Below are positions 52,490 through 61,025 of a DNA stretch of 64,000 nt, one piece after another (the stretch's first letter is position 1; each line of letters starts with the position of its first letter). The stretch covers positions 180,017 through 244,016 of the forward strand of contig NZ_BOMN01000010.1 of the NCBI RefSeq assembly GCF_016862215.1. The letters are read 5' to 3'. The stretch is from Winogradskya humida. GTDB taxonomy: Bacteria > Actinomycetota > Actinomycetes > Mycobacteriales > Micromonosporaceae. Below the pieces are notes generated by a model that had not been told where the DNA came from, ran no database searches, and saw only the letters and a list, made by a program, of their open reading frames with translations. The translations under genes were made by a program, and so were the position numbers.

Positions 52490-53551
52490 GTGACTGTGAG
52501 ACTGGGCATCAACGGATTCGGCCGTATCGGACGATCCGTTATGCGTATCGTGAGCCAGGCCGCCGATCCCGGAATCACGGTCGCCGCCATTAATGACATC
52601 GCCCCGGCCGACCGTTTGGCGTACGGCCTGAAACGCGACAGCCTCCGCGGCCGTTTCGCCGGAACGGTCGAGTCCCGCCCCGGCCGCCTGATCGTCAACG
52701 ACCGCCCCGTCCGCGTCTTCCACGAACAGTCCCCCAGCCGCATCCCCTGGTCAGACGCGGACGTCGACGTCGTCATCGAGGCCACGGGCCGCTTCCGCAC
52801 CGGCGACGTCGCCCGCGACCACATCACCCACGGCGGCGCCCGCAAGGTCCTCATCAGCGCCTCCGCCGACACCCCCGACGCCTTCCTGATCTGGGGAGCC
52901 AACCACGACACGTACGACCCGGCCCGCCACGACGTCGTCTCCCCCGCCTCCTGCGGCGTCAACGCCCTCTCCATGATGGCCAAGGTCCTGCTCGACCGCT
53001 TCGGCCTCCACGGCGTCAACACCTCCGTGGTCCTGGCGATCCAAGGCTGGCAAAAAGGCCACGACCAGTCGACCGGCACCTCCCGCAACGACCCCCGCCT
53101 GGGCCGCGCCATGAACCAGAGCATCATCCCCCACGACCACGTCGCCGGAGAGCTGGTCAGCGTCGCCCTCCCCCGCCTCGGCGAAATCTGCCACACCTAC
53201 TACTGCGTCCCCACCCCCATCGGCTCCCTGGCCGAACTGAGCGGCCTCATCGACCGCCCGGCAACCATCGACGAGGTCAACACCGCCATGGCCGAAGCCG
53301 CCGCAGGCCCCATGCGAGGCCTCATCGACTACGACCCCGACCCCACAGTCTCCATAGACGTCCTCAACAACCCCGCCTCAGTAATGTTCGACCCCGCCGG
53401 CACCCGCACCACCACCGACGGCCGCCTCAAAGTCCGAGGCTGGTTCGACAACGAATGGGGCTTCTCCCACCGCCTCCTCGACCTGACCCGCCTCCTGGGC
53501 CAACGAGAACCAGCCCGAGCCGGCGCCCGCCTCCACCCCGCCGCCGCCTGA
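52490..53551 (+). CDS. Divergent glyceraldehyde-3-phosphate dehydrogenase homologue
   Basis: 353 aa. NAD-binding half is normal (RLGINGFGRIGRSVMRIV, VDVVIEATGRF). The catalytic Cys is kept in SPASCGVNAL. However, the active-site His of the usual HAYTNDQ block is Gln (AIQGWQKGHDQ), the following phosphate-site Thr is gone, the IIPTTTG loop reads IIPHDHV and the RVPTP Arg is Cys (YYCVPTP). These residues are needed to activate Cys and bind substrate phosphates, so ordinary glycolytic activity is unlikely. GTG at 52490 with GAGGAG five bases upstream. Confidence 0.85.
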   Translation: MTVRLGINGFGRIGRSVMRIVSQAADPGITVAAINDIAPADRLAYGLKRDSLRGRFAGTVESRPGRLIVNDRPVRVFHEQSPSRIPWSDADVDVVIEATGRFRTGDVARDHITHGGARKVLISASADTPDAFLIWGANHDTYDPARHDVVSPASCGVNALSMMAKVLLDRFGLHGVNTSVVLAIQGWQKGHDQSTGTSRNDPRLGRAMNQSIIPHDHVAGELVSVALPRLGEICHTYYCVPTPIGSLAELSGLIDRPATIDEVNTAMAEAAAGPMRGLIDYDPDPTVSIDVLNNPASVMFDPAGTRTTTDGRLKVRGWFDNEWGFSHRLLDLTRLLGQREPARAGARLHPAAA

Positions 53552-53630
53552 AGGCTGCATCTGCTGCCTGATCCAAGCCGATAGGACCAAATGACCCCTC
53601 TGCTGCGCAGGATGGTCTATGGGCTCACCT

Positions 53631-54353
53631 CTAGTCCGCTGCACCACTACCTAGATAGGACATGGCTTCTTCTCCGGATCGGGTGAGAGCCCAAACAGGT
53701 TCGTCGTCGACAGAAAGAACACCGTCGCTGTACTGCGGCGACCGCGGTCGCGCGAAACCGATGGACTGGAGCCTGCCGACAAGGACATGGAACGATGAAG
53801 CGATAAGGGGATTGGCTGCAAGGAGGGCGCTCTCCTCAAGATTGGGGTTGGCAACAATCACCGACATGAGCCTGAGGTGCGGGCCCTCAATCTCCTGTAG
53901 TGCCCCCCTGAGGATGGCCAAGTTGTCAAGATTGTCGTCGCTGTAGGCATTCGCGATGTACGCACGTGCAAGCAGCTTGATCTTGTCAGCATTCCTAGAA
54001 CTGGCAGCCGTTGCGATCATTCCTGCCAGAACGTCTAGCCTGTCGGGGTTTTCAACTGCTTCGCTGATTACCTCATCTAGATACAGACCGGCGGCCTCGA
54101 ACTCTTCGTTGAACGTTGCGACTCGTTCGATCTTTGTCAGATGCATCCTCACCATAACGTCGACCATCTCCTCCGAAGCAGACCCGATGGCAGCCCCGAT
54201 TACGGTACCTACTGCTAGACCAACCTCGGGCGGCACGTCGAGACCGATCGCACCGATTTGGCAAGCGGCTACAACGCCGGGCGCGATTGCGCCGCCATTC
54301 ACCGCCCGCGCAACTAGATCGGTCAGCCTGTCGGGAAGATTCTTAGGTTCCAT
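53631..54353 (-). CDS. Hypothetical protein, AT-richer codons
   Basis: 240 aa. N-terminal region has a short hydrophobic Gly/Ala stretch (EVGLAVGTVIGAAIGSASEEM), then a helical middle (DEVISEAVENPDRLDVLAGMIATAA, LLARAYIANAYSDDNLDNLAILR). The C-terminus resembles a winged-helix end (PVWALTRSGEEAMSYL). Codon usage is noticeably less GC-biased than in the neighbours, consistent with transfer. AAGGAG precedes the ATG. Not recognised. Confidence 0.65.
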   Translation of the reverse strand: MEPKNLPDRLTDLVARAVNGGAIAPGVVAACQIGAIGLDVPPEVGLAVGTVIGAAIGSASEEMVDVMVRMHLTKIERVATFNEEFEAAGLYLDEVISEAVENPDRLDVLAGMIATAASSRNADKIKLLARAYIANAYSDDNLDNLAILRGALQEIEGPHLRLMSVIVANPNLEESALLAANPLIASSFHVLVGRLQSIGFARPRSPQYSDGVLSVDDEPVWALTRSGEEAMSYLGSGAAD

Positions 54354-54608
54354 ACGGCTCCTTCAAGCTTGGGTGCAGCCACCATGGCACAGCCCCCCAA
54401 ACGAGTCCGACATCAAGCTGTTCAGGCCTCTTTAGCGGGTGAACGCTGGGGCCACATGGCTGGAGCTACGAGTCCTGAAGGTTTGCATCCAAGACGTGAT
54501 TTGTGTCTGGACGGTGAAAGCCATGAGCAGTGAGAAATACCTCGCGTGGCGCCGCGCATAATATGGATCACCTTGATTCGACGAGGACGGCTTTAAGGGA
54601 GTCGTGTC

Positions 54609-55187
54609 TCACACGGAGAGGTTGACCGTTCGCAGGTAGCCGAGCCGGTGGTACGCCCCCGGATTCAGCGTCCCGATCACACATCGATACTGCAGACCCA
54701 GCAACGCCGTGTGCACGATGTCGGCGCGTTCACCCGTGTCGAGCCGGGACATGATTTCCACCTGGCTGATGGTCAGTTCGCGCACACTCCCGCCGAGCGC
54801 CCGAAGGTAATAGGCCCGTTGCTCATCCTCGGTGCCACGCAGGGCAGGTGCGATCCACAGGTACGCCAATGAGGACACGATTATCTGACAAGCGCTGTCA
54901 CCAGCCGCGTCAACCAGGGCAGCGCCGACGGTTTCGTTGTCCAGCCGGGCGTACGACAGCAGGACGCTCTCGTCTATGACGAAGTTCGGCGAGTAAAAAC
55001 CCGAACCGAGGTAGTCCGCGACACCCAACAGACCGATGTCCGACGCCAGCCGCCGGAAATCCGCCGGCCGGGGTTCCGTCTTTCTGTTCTCCCGCAGGTG
55101 CGGCAGCAGCATCTGATGAATGCCGTCGAACCCTTTCCCGGCGTCCTGGTACTGGCGAAGAAGGTAGGCGCTGGCTAGTTGATCCAC
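54609..55187 (-). CDS. PIN-domain-like protein
   Basis: 192 aa. The segment FVIDESVLLSYARLDNETVGAALVDAA (about residues 69-95) has the start pattern of PIN ribonucleases (an Asp at the strand end, then Leu-Leu and acidic positions). The tail has further acidic positions (DTGERADIVHTALLG, YRCVIGTL). The first 65 residues are helical and of unknown type, unlike simple VapC toxins. It could be a toxin-like RNase or a degenerate relative; no antitoxin gene is beside it. GTG with a leaderless -10 box. Confidence 0.55.
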   Translation of the reverse strand: MDQLASAYLLRQYQDAGKGFDGIHQMLLPHLRENRKTEPRPADFRRLASDIGLLGVADYLGSGFYSPNFVIDESVLLSYARLDNETVGAALVDAAGDSACQIIVSSLAYLWIAPALRGTEDEQRAYYLRALGGSVRELTISQVEIMSRLDTGERADIVHTALLGLQYRCVIGTLNPGAYHRLGYLRTVNLSV

Positions 55188-55195
55188 GGCGGCAG

Positions 55196-55201
55196 ACCCT
55201 A
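55196..55201 (-). promoter_or_regulatory. -10 box, near-leaderless promoter of the PIN-like gene
   Basis: TAGGGT on the minus strand ending 9 bases before the GTG at 55187. Confidence 0.4.
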
Positions 55202-55376
55202 GGTTCGTCGCGAGAGCTCCGGCAAACGGTCAAAGCGCCAGGTAACGCACGTACCCCAGGTCATGATCACGACGATCGGGGCTGGGCGCCCGCGCCATGC
55301 GGGAGATCCGATGTTCAGCCGAAGCGGACCCGGCTGGGCACACAACGGTTCGAAGCAGTCATGGTTGGATGGCGGG

Positions 55377-55679
55377 GTGAGTTTCACCGTTACCGACGTG
55401 CCCGAGAAGGAGCGCTTCGAGGCGCACGATGACGAGGGTGCGCTGGCAGGCGTGCTGACCTACCAGGTGACCGGCGGCATCGTCGCGTACACGCACACGA
55501 AGGTCGACCCCGGCTTCGAGGAGCAGGGTGTCGGGTCGGCGCTGGCCAAGGCGGCCATGGAGGACGCCCGGGCCAAGAACCGGACCGTCGTGCCGATCTG
55601 CCCGTTCCTCAGTGGCTGGCTCGACAAACACCCCGAGTACGAGAAGCTCGTGGCCCGCTCCACCAGGAGGGTCAAATAG
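55377..55679 (+). CDS. Small GNAT-like acetyltransferase (YjdJ type)
   Basis: 100 aa. YjdJ/GCN5-like minimal fold: GALAGVLTYQVTGGIVAYTHTKVDPGFEEQGVGSALAKAAM contains the acetyl-CoA loop (EEQGVGSALA), followed by RTVVPICPFLSGWLDKHPEY. Start GTG at 55377 is typical for the family length; the longer frame from 55263 is less likely. The last codons contain AGGAGG, which serves as ribosome-binding site for the next gene. Confidence 0.8.
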   Translation: MSFTVTDVPEKERFEAHDDEGALAGVLTYQVTGGIVAYTHTKVDPGFEEQGVGSALAKAAMEDARAKNRTVVPICPFLSGWLDKHPEYEKLVARSTRRVK

Positions 55680-55705
55680 CACCGGAGATCACTGCCGTCG
55701 TCTGG

Positions 55706-56071
55706 GTGTGCGTGCGCGATCGGCGACTTCTGGTCGTACGGACGCATGGGCTTGACGTGTTCTATCTGCCCGGCGGAACGCCGGAAGCGGGAGAATCGCC
55801 GGCCGGAACGGTCATCCGTGAGGTCGCGGAAGAGACCGGCATTCGCTTGGACCCCGCCACCCTGCAACCGTTCGCAGAGTTCGTCGAGCCCGCGCACGGC
55901 CGCCCCGGAACGGTCCGGCTCATCTGTTTCACCGGCCCCGGCGAAGGCGATCCGCATCCCGCCGACGAGATAGCCGAGGCCGCCTGGTTCACATCGGCGG
56001 ACCTCGAAAAGTGTGCGCCCGGCCTGCATCCGGTGATCCGGAGGCTCGCCGATTCCGGTGAGATCTACTGA
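55706..56071 (+). CDS. NUDIX hydrolase
   Basis: Hydrolyses nucleoside-diphosphate-linked compounds. NUDIX box GGTPEAGESPAGTVIREVAEETGI (GX5EX7REUXEEXGU) is intact. The only standard start is GTG at 55706, but it would cut off the conserved first strand: the frame is open upstream from an ATA at 55676 (IAPEITAVVWVCVRD). An AGGAGG (55665-55670) lies exactly 5 bases before that ATA, which overlaps the stop of the GNAT gene (ATAG). The true start may therefore be 55676 with an AUA codon. Confidence 0.82.
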   Translation: MCVRDRRLLVVRTHGLDVFYLPGGTPEAGESPAGTVIREVAEETGIRLDPATLQPFAEFVEPAHGRPGTVRLICFTGPGEGDPHPADEIAEAAWFTSADLEKCAPGLHPVIRRLADSGEIY

Positions 56072-56664
56072 GGCATGCCGGTGTAGAACGACAGCAGTTC
56101 CGTCATCGGAACAGCTTTGCGGGTGACCGTGGCAAGGTCTTTCCCCTCCGTGGTGAACGGCGGCGGCCACGTGCTGAGTCCCTGGTCAAGGCTCAGCGTG
56201 GCGACCTCCTGCTGCCACCCGGGCCACCGCAGCGTCTCGTAGAATCCGGTCATGCCACCCGCGATGACGGCGCTGAGCCATTCGCCGTAACCTTGCTTCA
56301 GGTTCTCCCACTCCAGGGTGTCCGGCGCAAAATAATGCATACTCGGCCGCGCCCCCTGCTCCGGCGGCAACCACGCGAACTGCCCGCCCAAAATGTCATA
56401 GGCGGCGATCAGCGCACCGGTCTGCGAGTCCGTCTGGGAGATCACATCCGGAAGAACCCCATCGCCCGAACCCAGCACCCTGATCCACCCGTGGTCGACC
56501 AGAATCCCCCCGGAGTTCGCCACCACAGCCCCGAGCCACGACTTCGTCGTCACCCCCAGCGCCTTGAGACAGGCCGCCGAACGCGCCGGGTCAACCGGCA
56601 GCGCAGTCGCGGGATAGGGCGCCGCCGATATCGCCCTGACGATCTCAGGCCAGGAATCAGACAT
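56065..56664 (-). CDS. DUF2625 family protein
   Basis: 199 aa. Typical DUF2625 sequence: ALGVTTKSWLGAVVANSGGILVDHGWIRVLGSG, AAYDILGGQFAWLPPEQG, MHYFAPDTLEWENLKQGYGEWL, FYETLRWPGWQQEV. Function unknown. The ATG at 56664 gives the family length; the frame further upstream is unsupported. Ends overlapping the NUDIX gene by 7 bases tail to tail. Confidence 0.87.
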   Translation of the reverse strand: MSDSWPEIVRAISAAPYPATALPVDPARSAACLKALGVTTKSWLGAVVANSGGILVDHGWIRVLGSGDGVLPDVISQTDSQTGALIAAYDILGGQFAWLPPEQGARPSMHYFAPDTLEWENLKQGYGEWLSAVIAGGMTGFYETLRWPGWQQEVATLSLDQGLSTWPPPFTTEGKDLATVTRKAVPMTELLSFYTGMPQ

Positions 56665-56825
56665 CGGAAGCCCGCGCCAACCGCCGGATGAACGCCGGGA
56701 AAACAACGGAACCAGCGGGGACCCAGGCGATACGCGGTGACATCGGCGCAGTCTAAAGGGTACCCACCCACAATCCTGAACCGGTTCGGCGCCCAAGATC
56801 CGCAGGCGCCGCATCGACTGTGGTG

Positions 56826-57416
56826 TCAGCGAGCTCGGCCGCGACCGATCAGTTTCTGCAGCCCGTCGCGAGCCGAGAAGAGGACAGCAAGAATGAGGAG
56901 CAGAGCGGGGATCACAGCGGGAAGCGCCAGAACCACCCCGGCCGCCGTGACGAGTGGCCGGTTCGGCAACTCAGGCCGCGAGTAGGTGTACCCACCGCCC
57001 TTGAACCCGCTGCCCCGCCCGATGGTCACCGTCCTGCCGACCTCATCGTCCCCGAGGAAGTTGCGCCGGGTGAAAGTCTTCCGCTCCGCGAACCCACCGT
57101 CCCAGACGATGTCCGCGGTGCACCGATCCCAGTAACCGATGCCGTACCCGATGGGGCCATGCCGCTCACAGGAAACGACGGTGGCCTGCCCGGTCAGATC
57201 GCGGTCCCGGAAATCGGGATTCGTGTAGCCCTGCACGGTCAGTGAAAGCTCTCCGAAAACGAAGATGCCGATCAGCATCAGACCGACGAACGGCCACCCT
57301 CTGATCCTGCCGCGAACGACAGCCGGAGCCGGCGCGCTGAACTCCTCGTCGTTCCGGCGCTGAAGCTCGGCGAGTTCCTCCTGGATCTGCCGGATGCGGT
57401 CCTGAGGATCAGTCAC
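56826..57416 (-). CDS. Membrane protein of the T7SS-substrate-like operon
   Basis: 196 aa. N-terminal coiled coil (RIRQIQEELAELQRRNDEE), first helix GWPFVGLMLIGIFVFGEL, an extracytoplasmic domain with two Cys (VVSCERHGPIGYGIGYWDRCTADIV) that could form a disulfide, and a C-terminal helix (LALPAVIPALLLILAVLF). Family not firmly recognised (possibly DUF6346). Its GTG overlaps the stop of the upstream gene (GTGA), the last of four overlapping genes. Confidence 0.72.
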   Translation of the reverse strand: MTDPQDRIRQIQEELAELQRRNDEEFSAPAPAVVRGRIRGWPFVGLMLIGIFVFGELSLTVQGYTNPDFRDRDLTGQATVVSCERHGPIGYGIGYWDRCTADIVWDGGFAERKTFTRRNFLGDDEVGRTVTIGRGSGFKGGGYTYSRPELPNRPLVTAAGVVLALPAVIPALLLILAVLFSARDGLQKLIGRGRAR

Positions 57417-58435
57417 AACGGCAGCCGAACATTGGCGGGATCGGGAGAGTCGGGCAGCTTGTCGCCGGTCGCGCCGCTGTTCTGGATGCCGTTGTTGACC
57501 GCCGCCGATTTGATCGTCTCTTTGACCACGGTTTCGGTCACGCCGTGGGCTGCGGCATGGCCCTGGCTGATCGTCTTGAAGGCCTCCTGGTAGGCACTCC
57601 AGCTGTCGCGTAACCCGCTCGACGGACCTCGTGCCATTTGTTCCATCCCGGCCTGAGCCCGGTAGGCGCCGAGGATCACGCTCGCGTTGGTGCCCTCTCG
57701 CAGCGAGGTGGCAATGTTGTCGAGAATCCCTGACAGCCCTCTGATGCTGCTCCCCAGCGACGAGATCGCCGTGGTCAGACGCTTCAACAGCTGGAGAATC
57801 TGCGCCGAGCACTTGGCGACCAGAATGCCGACCTCCGCGACGACCTTGGGGATGGTGACCACCAGCAACGATTGGAGTGCTTTCGAGATGGCCGCCCCGA
57901 CGACCTCGGCGATAACGTCCCGGACAGTGTTACGGACAACGCCGACCATGGCTCCGGCGATCAGCGTTGCCCGAGCCATGCCCTCGCTGATTTTGCTCAG
58001 CGACAGGATGTCCTCGACGTGCCGACTTCCGCGTGCCCGGTATGCGTCTGCGGCGATAGTGGTCCAGTCTGCGGCTGCTGAATTCACCTCGCCGGTGTAG
58101 GTCTCGGCGGCCAGGTTGACGCGGCCGGCGATATTGCGCCAGACCATCGCATGACCCTCGATCTCCTTGGGGTCTCCCGCCAGCCAGTCGAGTGGTTCAC
58201 GCAGGAACGACACGTGTTCCATGAGCCAGCCGACCCCGGCCGCGAAAATCGCCTGGAACGGATCCATGATGGCGCCGATGGCCGAAAGTCCCGTCGACAA
58301 GGCGTTCGCGCCCACACTGAGCCAGTCCGCGTTCTGCCATCCGTCGATGACACCCATGACAGATTCGAGCATCCCAGCGCCCTCGTACCAGTTGGTCGAG
58401 GCCTCGGGAGCATAGATCGGCCCGTACTCGGCCAT
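57413..58435 (-). CDS. WXG100/PPE-like putative type VII secretion substrate
   Basis: 340 aa, largely helical. The N-terminus has a helical WXG-like region (SVMGVIDGWQNADWLSVGANALSTG; later DWLAGDPKEIEGHAMVWRNIAGRVNLAA and DWTTIAADAYRAR, resembling the W-x-G/ A-D-A-Y-R pattern of ESX substrates). Middle helices (LIAGAMVGVVRNTVRDVIAEVVG) are amphipathic or membrane-active. It overlaps the EspC-like gene by one base. The secretion apparatus itself is not in this window. Confidence 0.7.
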   Translation of the reverse strand: MAEYGPIYAPEASTNWYEGAGMLESVMGVIDGWQNADWLSVGANALSTGLSAIGAIMDPFQAIFAAGVGWLMEHVSFLREPLDWLAGDPKEIEGHAMVWRNIAGRVNLAAETYTGEVNSAAADWTTIAADAYRARGSRHVEDILSLSKISEGMARATLIAGAMVGVVRNTVRDVIAEVVGAAISKALQSLLVVTIPKVVAEVGILVAKCSAQILQLLKRLTTAISSLGSSIRGLSGILDNIATSLREGTNASVILGAYRAQAGMEQMARGPSSGLRDSWSAYQEAFKTISQGHAAAHGVTETVVKETIKSAAVNNGIQNSGATGDKLPDSPDPANVRLPL

Positions 58436-58743
58436 CAGGCGCCTTCCAATCGGCGGGCGACTTCCTGGTCGGTAAGGGCGAAGTCGCCGGCCATCGCCCG
58501 CAGTGTGTCGGCCAGCGCCTGAGTCGCGGTCACCGACGCCTTGAGCTCACCAACGGCGTGATCCTGGAACGGGTTCAGCAGGCTTGTGAAGAGCGGGCCG
58601 ACCAATACACCGTAAGAACTGGCGCTGGCCTGAACCTCCGAGGCCCCGACCAATCCATCGTTGATCATGTCAGCGATGTCGTCGACCGCATTGGCGTGCC
58701 TGAGGACGGACTCGGTCGAGATTTCGATGTTCGGCTGACTCAT
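58435..58743 (-). CDS. EspC-family type VII secretion target
   Basis: 102 aa. Pattern of EspC-like/ESX secretion-associated proteins (PF10824): STESVLRHANAVDDIADMINDGL, then SYGVLVGPLFTSLLNPFQDHAVGELKASV and a second helix ending DQEVARRLEGA. Helical hairpin, likely a partner of the larger protein encoded next. The stop overlaps the next start by one base (TGATG); the ATG overlaps the YbaB-like stop (ATGA). Confidence 0.78.
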   Translation of the reverse strand: MSQPNIEISTESVLRHANAVDDIADMINDGLVGASEVQASASSYGVLVGPLFTSLLNPFQDHAVGELKASVTATQALADTLRAMAGDFALTDQEVARRLEGA

Positions 58744-59126
58744 GGACGGCCGGAACCCTCGTCGTCCTGGGATTCCGGGAAGCGCTCCGCGTACGTCCGA
58801 GCCACGAACCGCGCGGTTTCCGAATCGCGGCCGTAGACGTCCGAGATCAGATCGTTCATCGATTCCGCGAGCCTGGCCTGAGCCTGACGCGACGTCCGCA
58901 GCACCAATTCGCCCAGCCGCTCCAGCGGAAGCCGCTCAGCAGCCGAACCGAAATTCAACCCGGCCAGCCCACCGCTCGAGTCCACGGTCAACCGAACCTC
59001 CCCGCCGGGCGATTCGACCGTCGCGACGTTCTGTTCGATGCGACGGCTCAGCAGTTGCGCACGCTCCGCCTGCTCCATCGCCTTGAGTTCAAAAGAATGC
59101 AGCAGATCATCCGGTACCTGGTTCAC
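58740..59126 (-). CDS. YbaB/EbfC-like DNA-binding protein
   Basis: 128 aa. YbaB-like arrangement: N-terminal long helix (SFELKAMEQAERAQLLSRRIEQNVA), beta hairpin VESPGGEVRLTVDSSGGLAGLNFG, C-terminal helix (GELVLRTSRQAQARLAESMNDLI). In ESX-like operons such proteins often precede EspC-like genes. The GTG at 59126 has GGGAGG seven bases upstream; an in-frame ATG at 59162 lies before that site. Confidence 0.75.
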   Translation of the reverse strand: MNQVPDDLLHSFELKAMEQAERAQLLSRRIEQNVATVESPGGEVRLTVDSSGGLAGLNFGSAAERLPLERLGELVLRTSRQAQARLAESMNDLISDVYGRDSETARFVARTYAERFPESQDDEGSGRP

Positions 59127-59219
59127 GACGTACCTCCCCGTGCGGGAGATGTTAATCGTCAAGATCCGTTGGTCAACTCGCCCAACCGCAGGTCAACATG
59201 GGTGAACCGGTCGAACCGG

Positions 59220-59948
59220 TCAGCTGCCGAGCGCCCGGTCGAGCTCGTCGAAAAGGGCCTGAGGCGGGTTCGGGTCAAGCTCCCGCCACAGGTCTCGCCC
59301 GACCTGCCAAGCCAGCCTCACATCCATATATGTACGCCCCAAGCGCGCCACAACCGCAGCATCCAACTCGGTTTCGGCGCACCGCGACGGCGTCAGCCAA
59401 TGCTCGGTGCGACCCGCCGCGAGCCGTGCCATCCACAGCAGATGTCGTTGCGCGTGAGCAAGGGCATCCTTCTGGCGTAACAGTTCGCCGCGCCGGCCGA
59501 CGTGATGGGCGAGCAGCAGCCAATTGGCGAACCGCCCGCAGAGGTCGGCGCCGAAATCCACCGCCGCCGCAGGCTGGGGCAGGCGGTTGTGACGGTCCAC
59601 GAGAGCCACGATCGGCGCGGCCGGCCACGACGCGACCGAGGCGATGTCATCGACCGTGGCAAAGTGGAATTCGCCGCGGATCAGCCCCGGAAAGAACGCG
59701 ACATGCGCTCCGAACTCGTTCAGCACAACGTAGAGCGGCGGGGCAACAGCCTCGATCCAGGCCACGGGGTCGCCCGGATCGGTGGCGAAGAACAGCCAGA
59801 ATTCGATGTCACTGTGCTCGTCGGCGCTGCCCTGAGCGAACGACCCGTACATCAGCGCGGCATCCAGCCGCAGATCAGCCTCGCATTGTTCCCGGACCCT
59901 GCCGATCAGCGTCAGCTGAGGTCGGAGGGATTCGTGTTCGCCCCGCAC
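59220..59948 (-). CDS. Lincosamide nucleotidyltransferase-like protein
   Basis: 242 aa. Nucleotidyltransferase motif YGSFAQGSADEHSDIEFWLFF (GS with D-x-E metal ligands) followed by VLNEFGAHVAFFPGLIRGEFHF and a helical C-terminal half with HHVGRRGELLRQKDALAHAQRHLLWMARLAAGRTEHWL. These blocks match, in order and spacing, the Lnu(B)/Lnu(F)-type lincosamide nucleotidyltransferases. Whether it inactivates lincosamides is untested. Start GTG overlaps the end of the threonine dehydratase gene by 37 bases. Confidence 0.75.
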   Translation of the reverse strand: MRGEHESLRPQLTLIGRVREQCEADLRLDAALMYGSFAQGSADEHSDIEFWLFFATDPGDPVAWIEAVAPPLYVVLNEFGAHVAFFPGLIRGEFHFATVDDIASVASWPAAPIVALVDRHNRLPQPAAAVDFGADLCGRFANWLLLAHHVGRRGELLRQKDALAHAQRHLLWMARLAAGRTEHWLTPSRCAETELDAAVVARLGRTYMDVRLAWQVGRDLWRELDPNPPQALFDELDRALGS

Positions 59949-60820
59949 AACAACACCACCACCCGCTCGCCGGCCTCAGGCCGATAAGCCCCCGAGGTCA
60001 AAGCAGCCTGCGCAGCCGCCGCCCCATGCTCAACCGCCAGCCGATACTCGTCCCACAGATACCGCCGAGCGTCGACAATCGCCTTGTCCTCAACCAGAAC
60101 CGACGTCAACTTCCCTTCAACCGCCGTCTCGTACGCAATCCGCCCGGCCCGCCGAGCCCCCAGCGAATCCGCCGCCACCCCCGAAACCGGAACGTCAACA
60201 GCCGCCCCCGCCTCGAGCGCGGCATTCAGTGCCCGAGCAGAACCCGGCTCCACGGCAACCACCTTCTTCTCACCATGCAGAGCCGCCGCAACCCCAGCAA
60301 TCAACCCACCGCCGCCAACCGCCACCAGAACGGTGTCGAAGTCGGCCTGCCCCAGCAGCTCCAACCCAAGCGTCCCGTTCCCGGCAACCATGTCAGCATC
60401 GTCGTACGCATGGCAGAAAACCGCCCCGGACTCCTCCGCGCGCAGCACGGCGGCTGCGTACGCTTCCGCGTACTCATTGCCGATCTGAGTAACCCGGGCA
60501 CCAAGCTTGGCCAGCTTCGCCACCTTGACCTGCGGCGCCGTCACCGGCACATAGATCTCAGCCGGGGCACCCACCTCACGCGCCGCATAGGCCGCCGCCA
60601 GGCCCGCGTTACCACCTGACGCGGCGATGATGCCGGCCTCGGGCAGCCCTTGCTCGGCCGCGGTCAAGACCTTGTTGAGCATCCCGCGGGTCTTGAACGA
60701 TCCGGCATGCTGCACCAGCTCAAGCTTGTAAATCACATCCCCGGCATGGAGGACGGGCGTGGTACGAGCCCTGCCCTGGATGCGCTGAGCTGCAGCTTCA
60801 ATCGCCTCACGAGAAATCAC
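59912..60820 (-). CDS. Threonine/serine dehydratase, PLP-dependent
   Basis: 302 aa. Fold type II PLP enzyme with the cofactor Lys in SFKTRGMLNKVL, SGGNAGLAAAYAAREVG and phosphate loop VAVGGGGLIAGVAAAL. Short catabolic-type form without the regulatory ACT domain. Probably deaminates threonine or serine. It lies upstream of, and overlaps, the nucleotidyltransferase gene, so the two are likely co-expressed. Confidence 0.9.
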   Translation of the reverse strand: MISREAIEAAAQRIQGRARTTPVLHAGDVIYKLELVQHAGSFKTRGMLNKVLTAAEQGLPEAGIIAASGGNAGLAAAYAAREVGAPAEIYVPVTAPQVKVAKLAKLGARVTQIGNEYAEAYAAAVLRAEESGAVFCHAYDDADMVAGNGTLGLELLGQADFDTVLVAVGGGGLIAGVAAALHGEKKVVAVEPGSARALNAALEAGAAVDVPVSGVAADSLGARRAGRIAYETAVEGKLTSVLVEDKAIVDARRYLWDEYRLAVEHGAAAAQAALTSGAYRPEAGERVVVLLCGANTNPSDLS

Positions 60821-61025
60821 CTGTCCGTTCTACACGACCCCGAACAGTCCCGATCCCTGCTCTCCCCCGGGTGAGGTCCGGATTCGGCGCCGGCCGCGCC
60901 AGCTGCACAGGTGATGCTCTCTTGCTGTTTGCCAGTCCCGAGTGATGGGCCCGAACGATGAACAGCAGGCGAACTCGCACAGGGATCGGCGCTTGCGCTG
61001 ACGACCCCGGATGGCGTTCCTCCAG

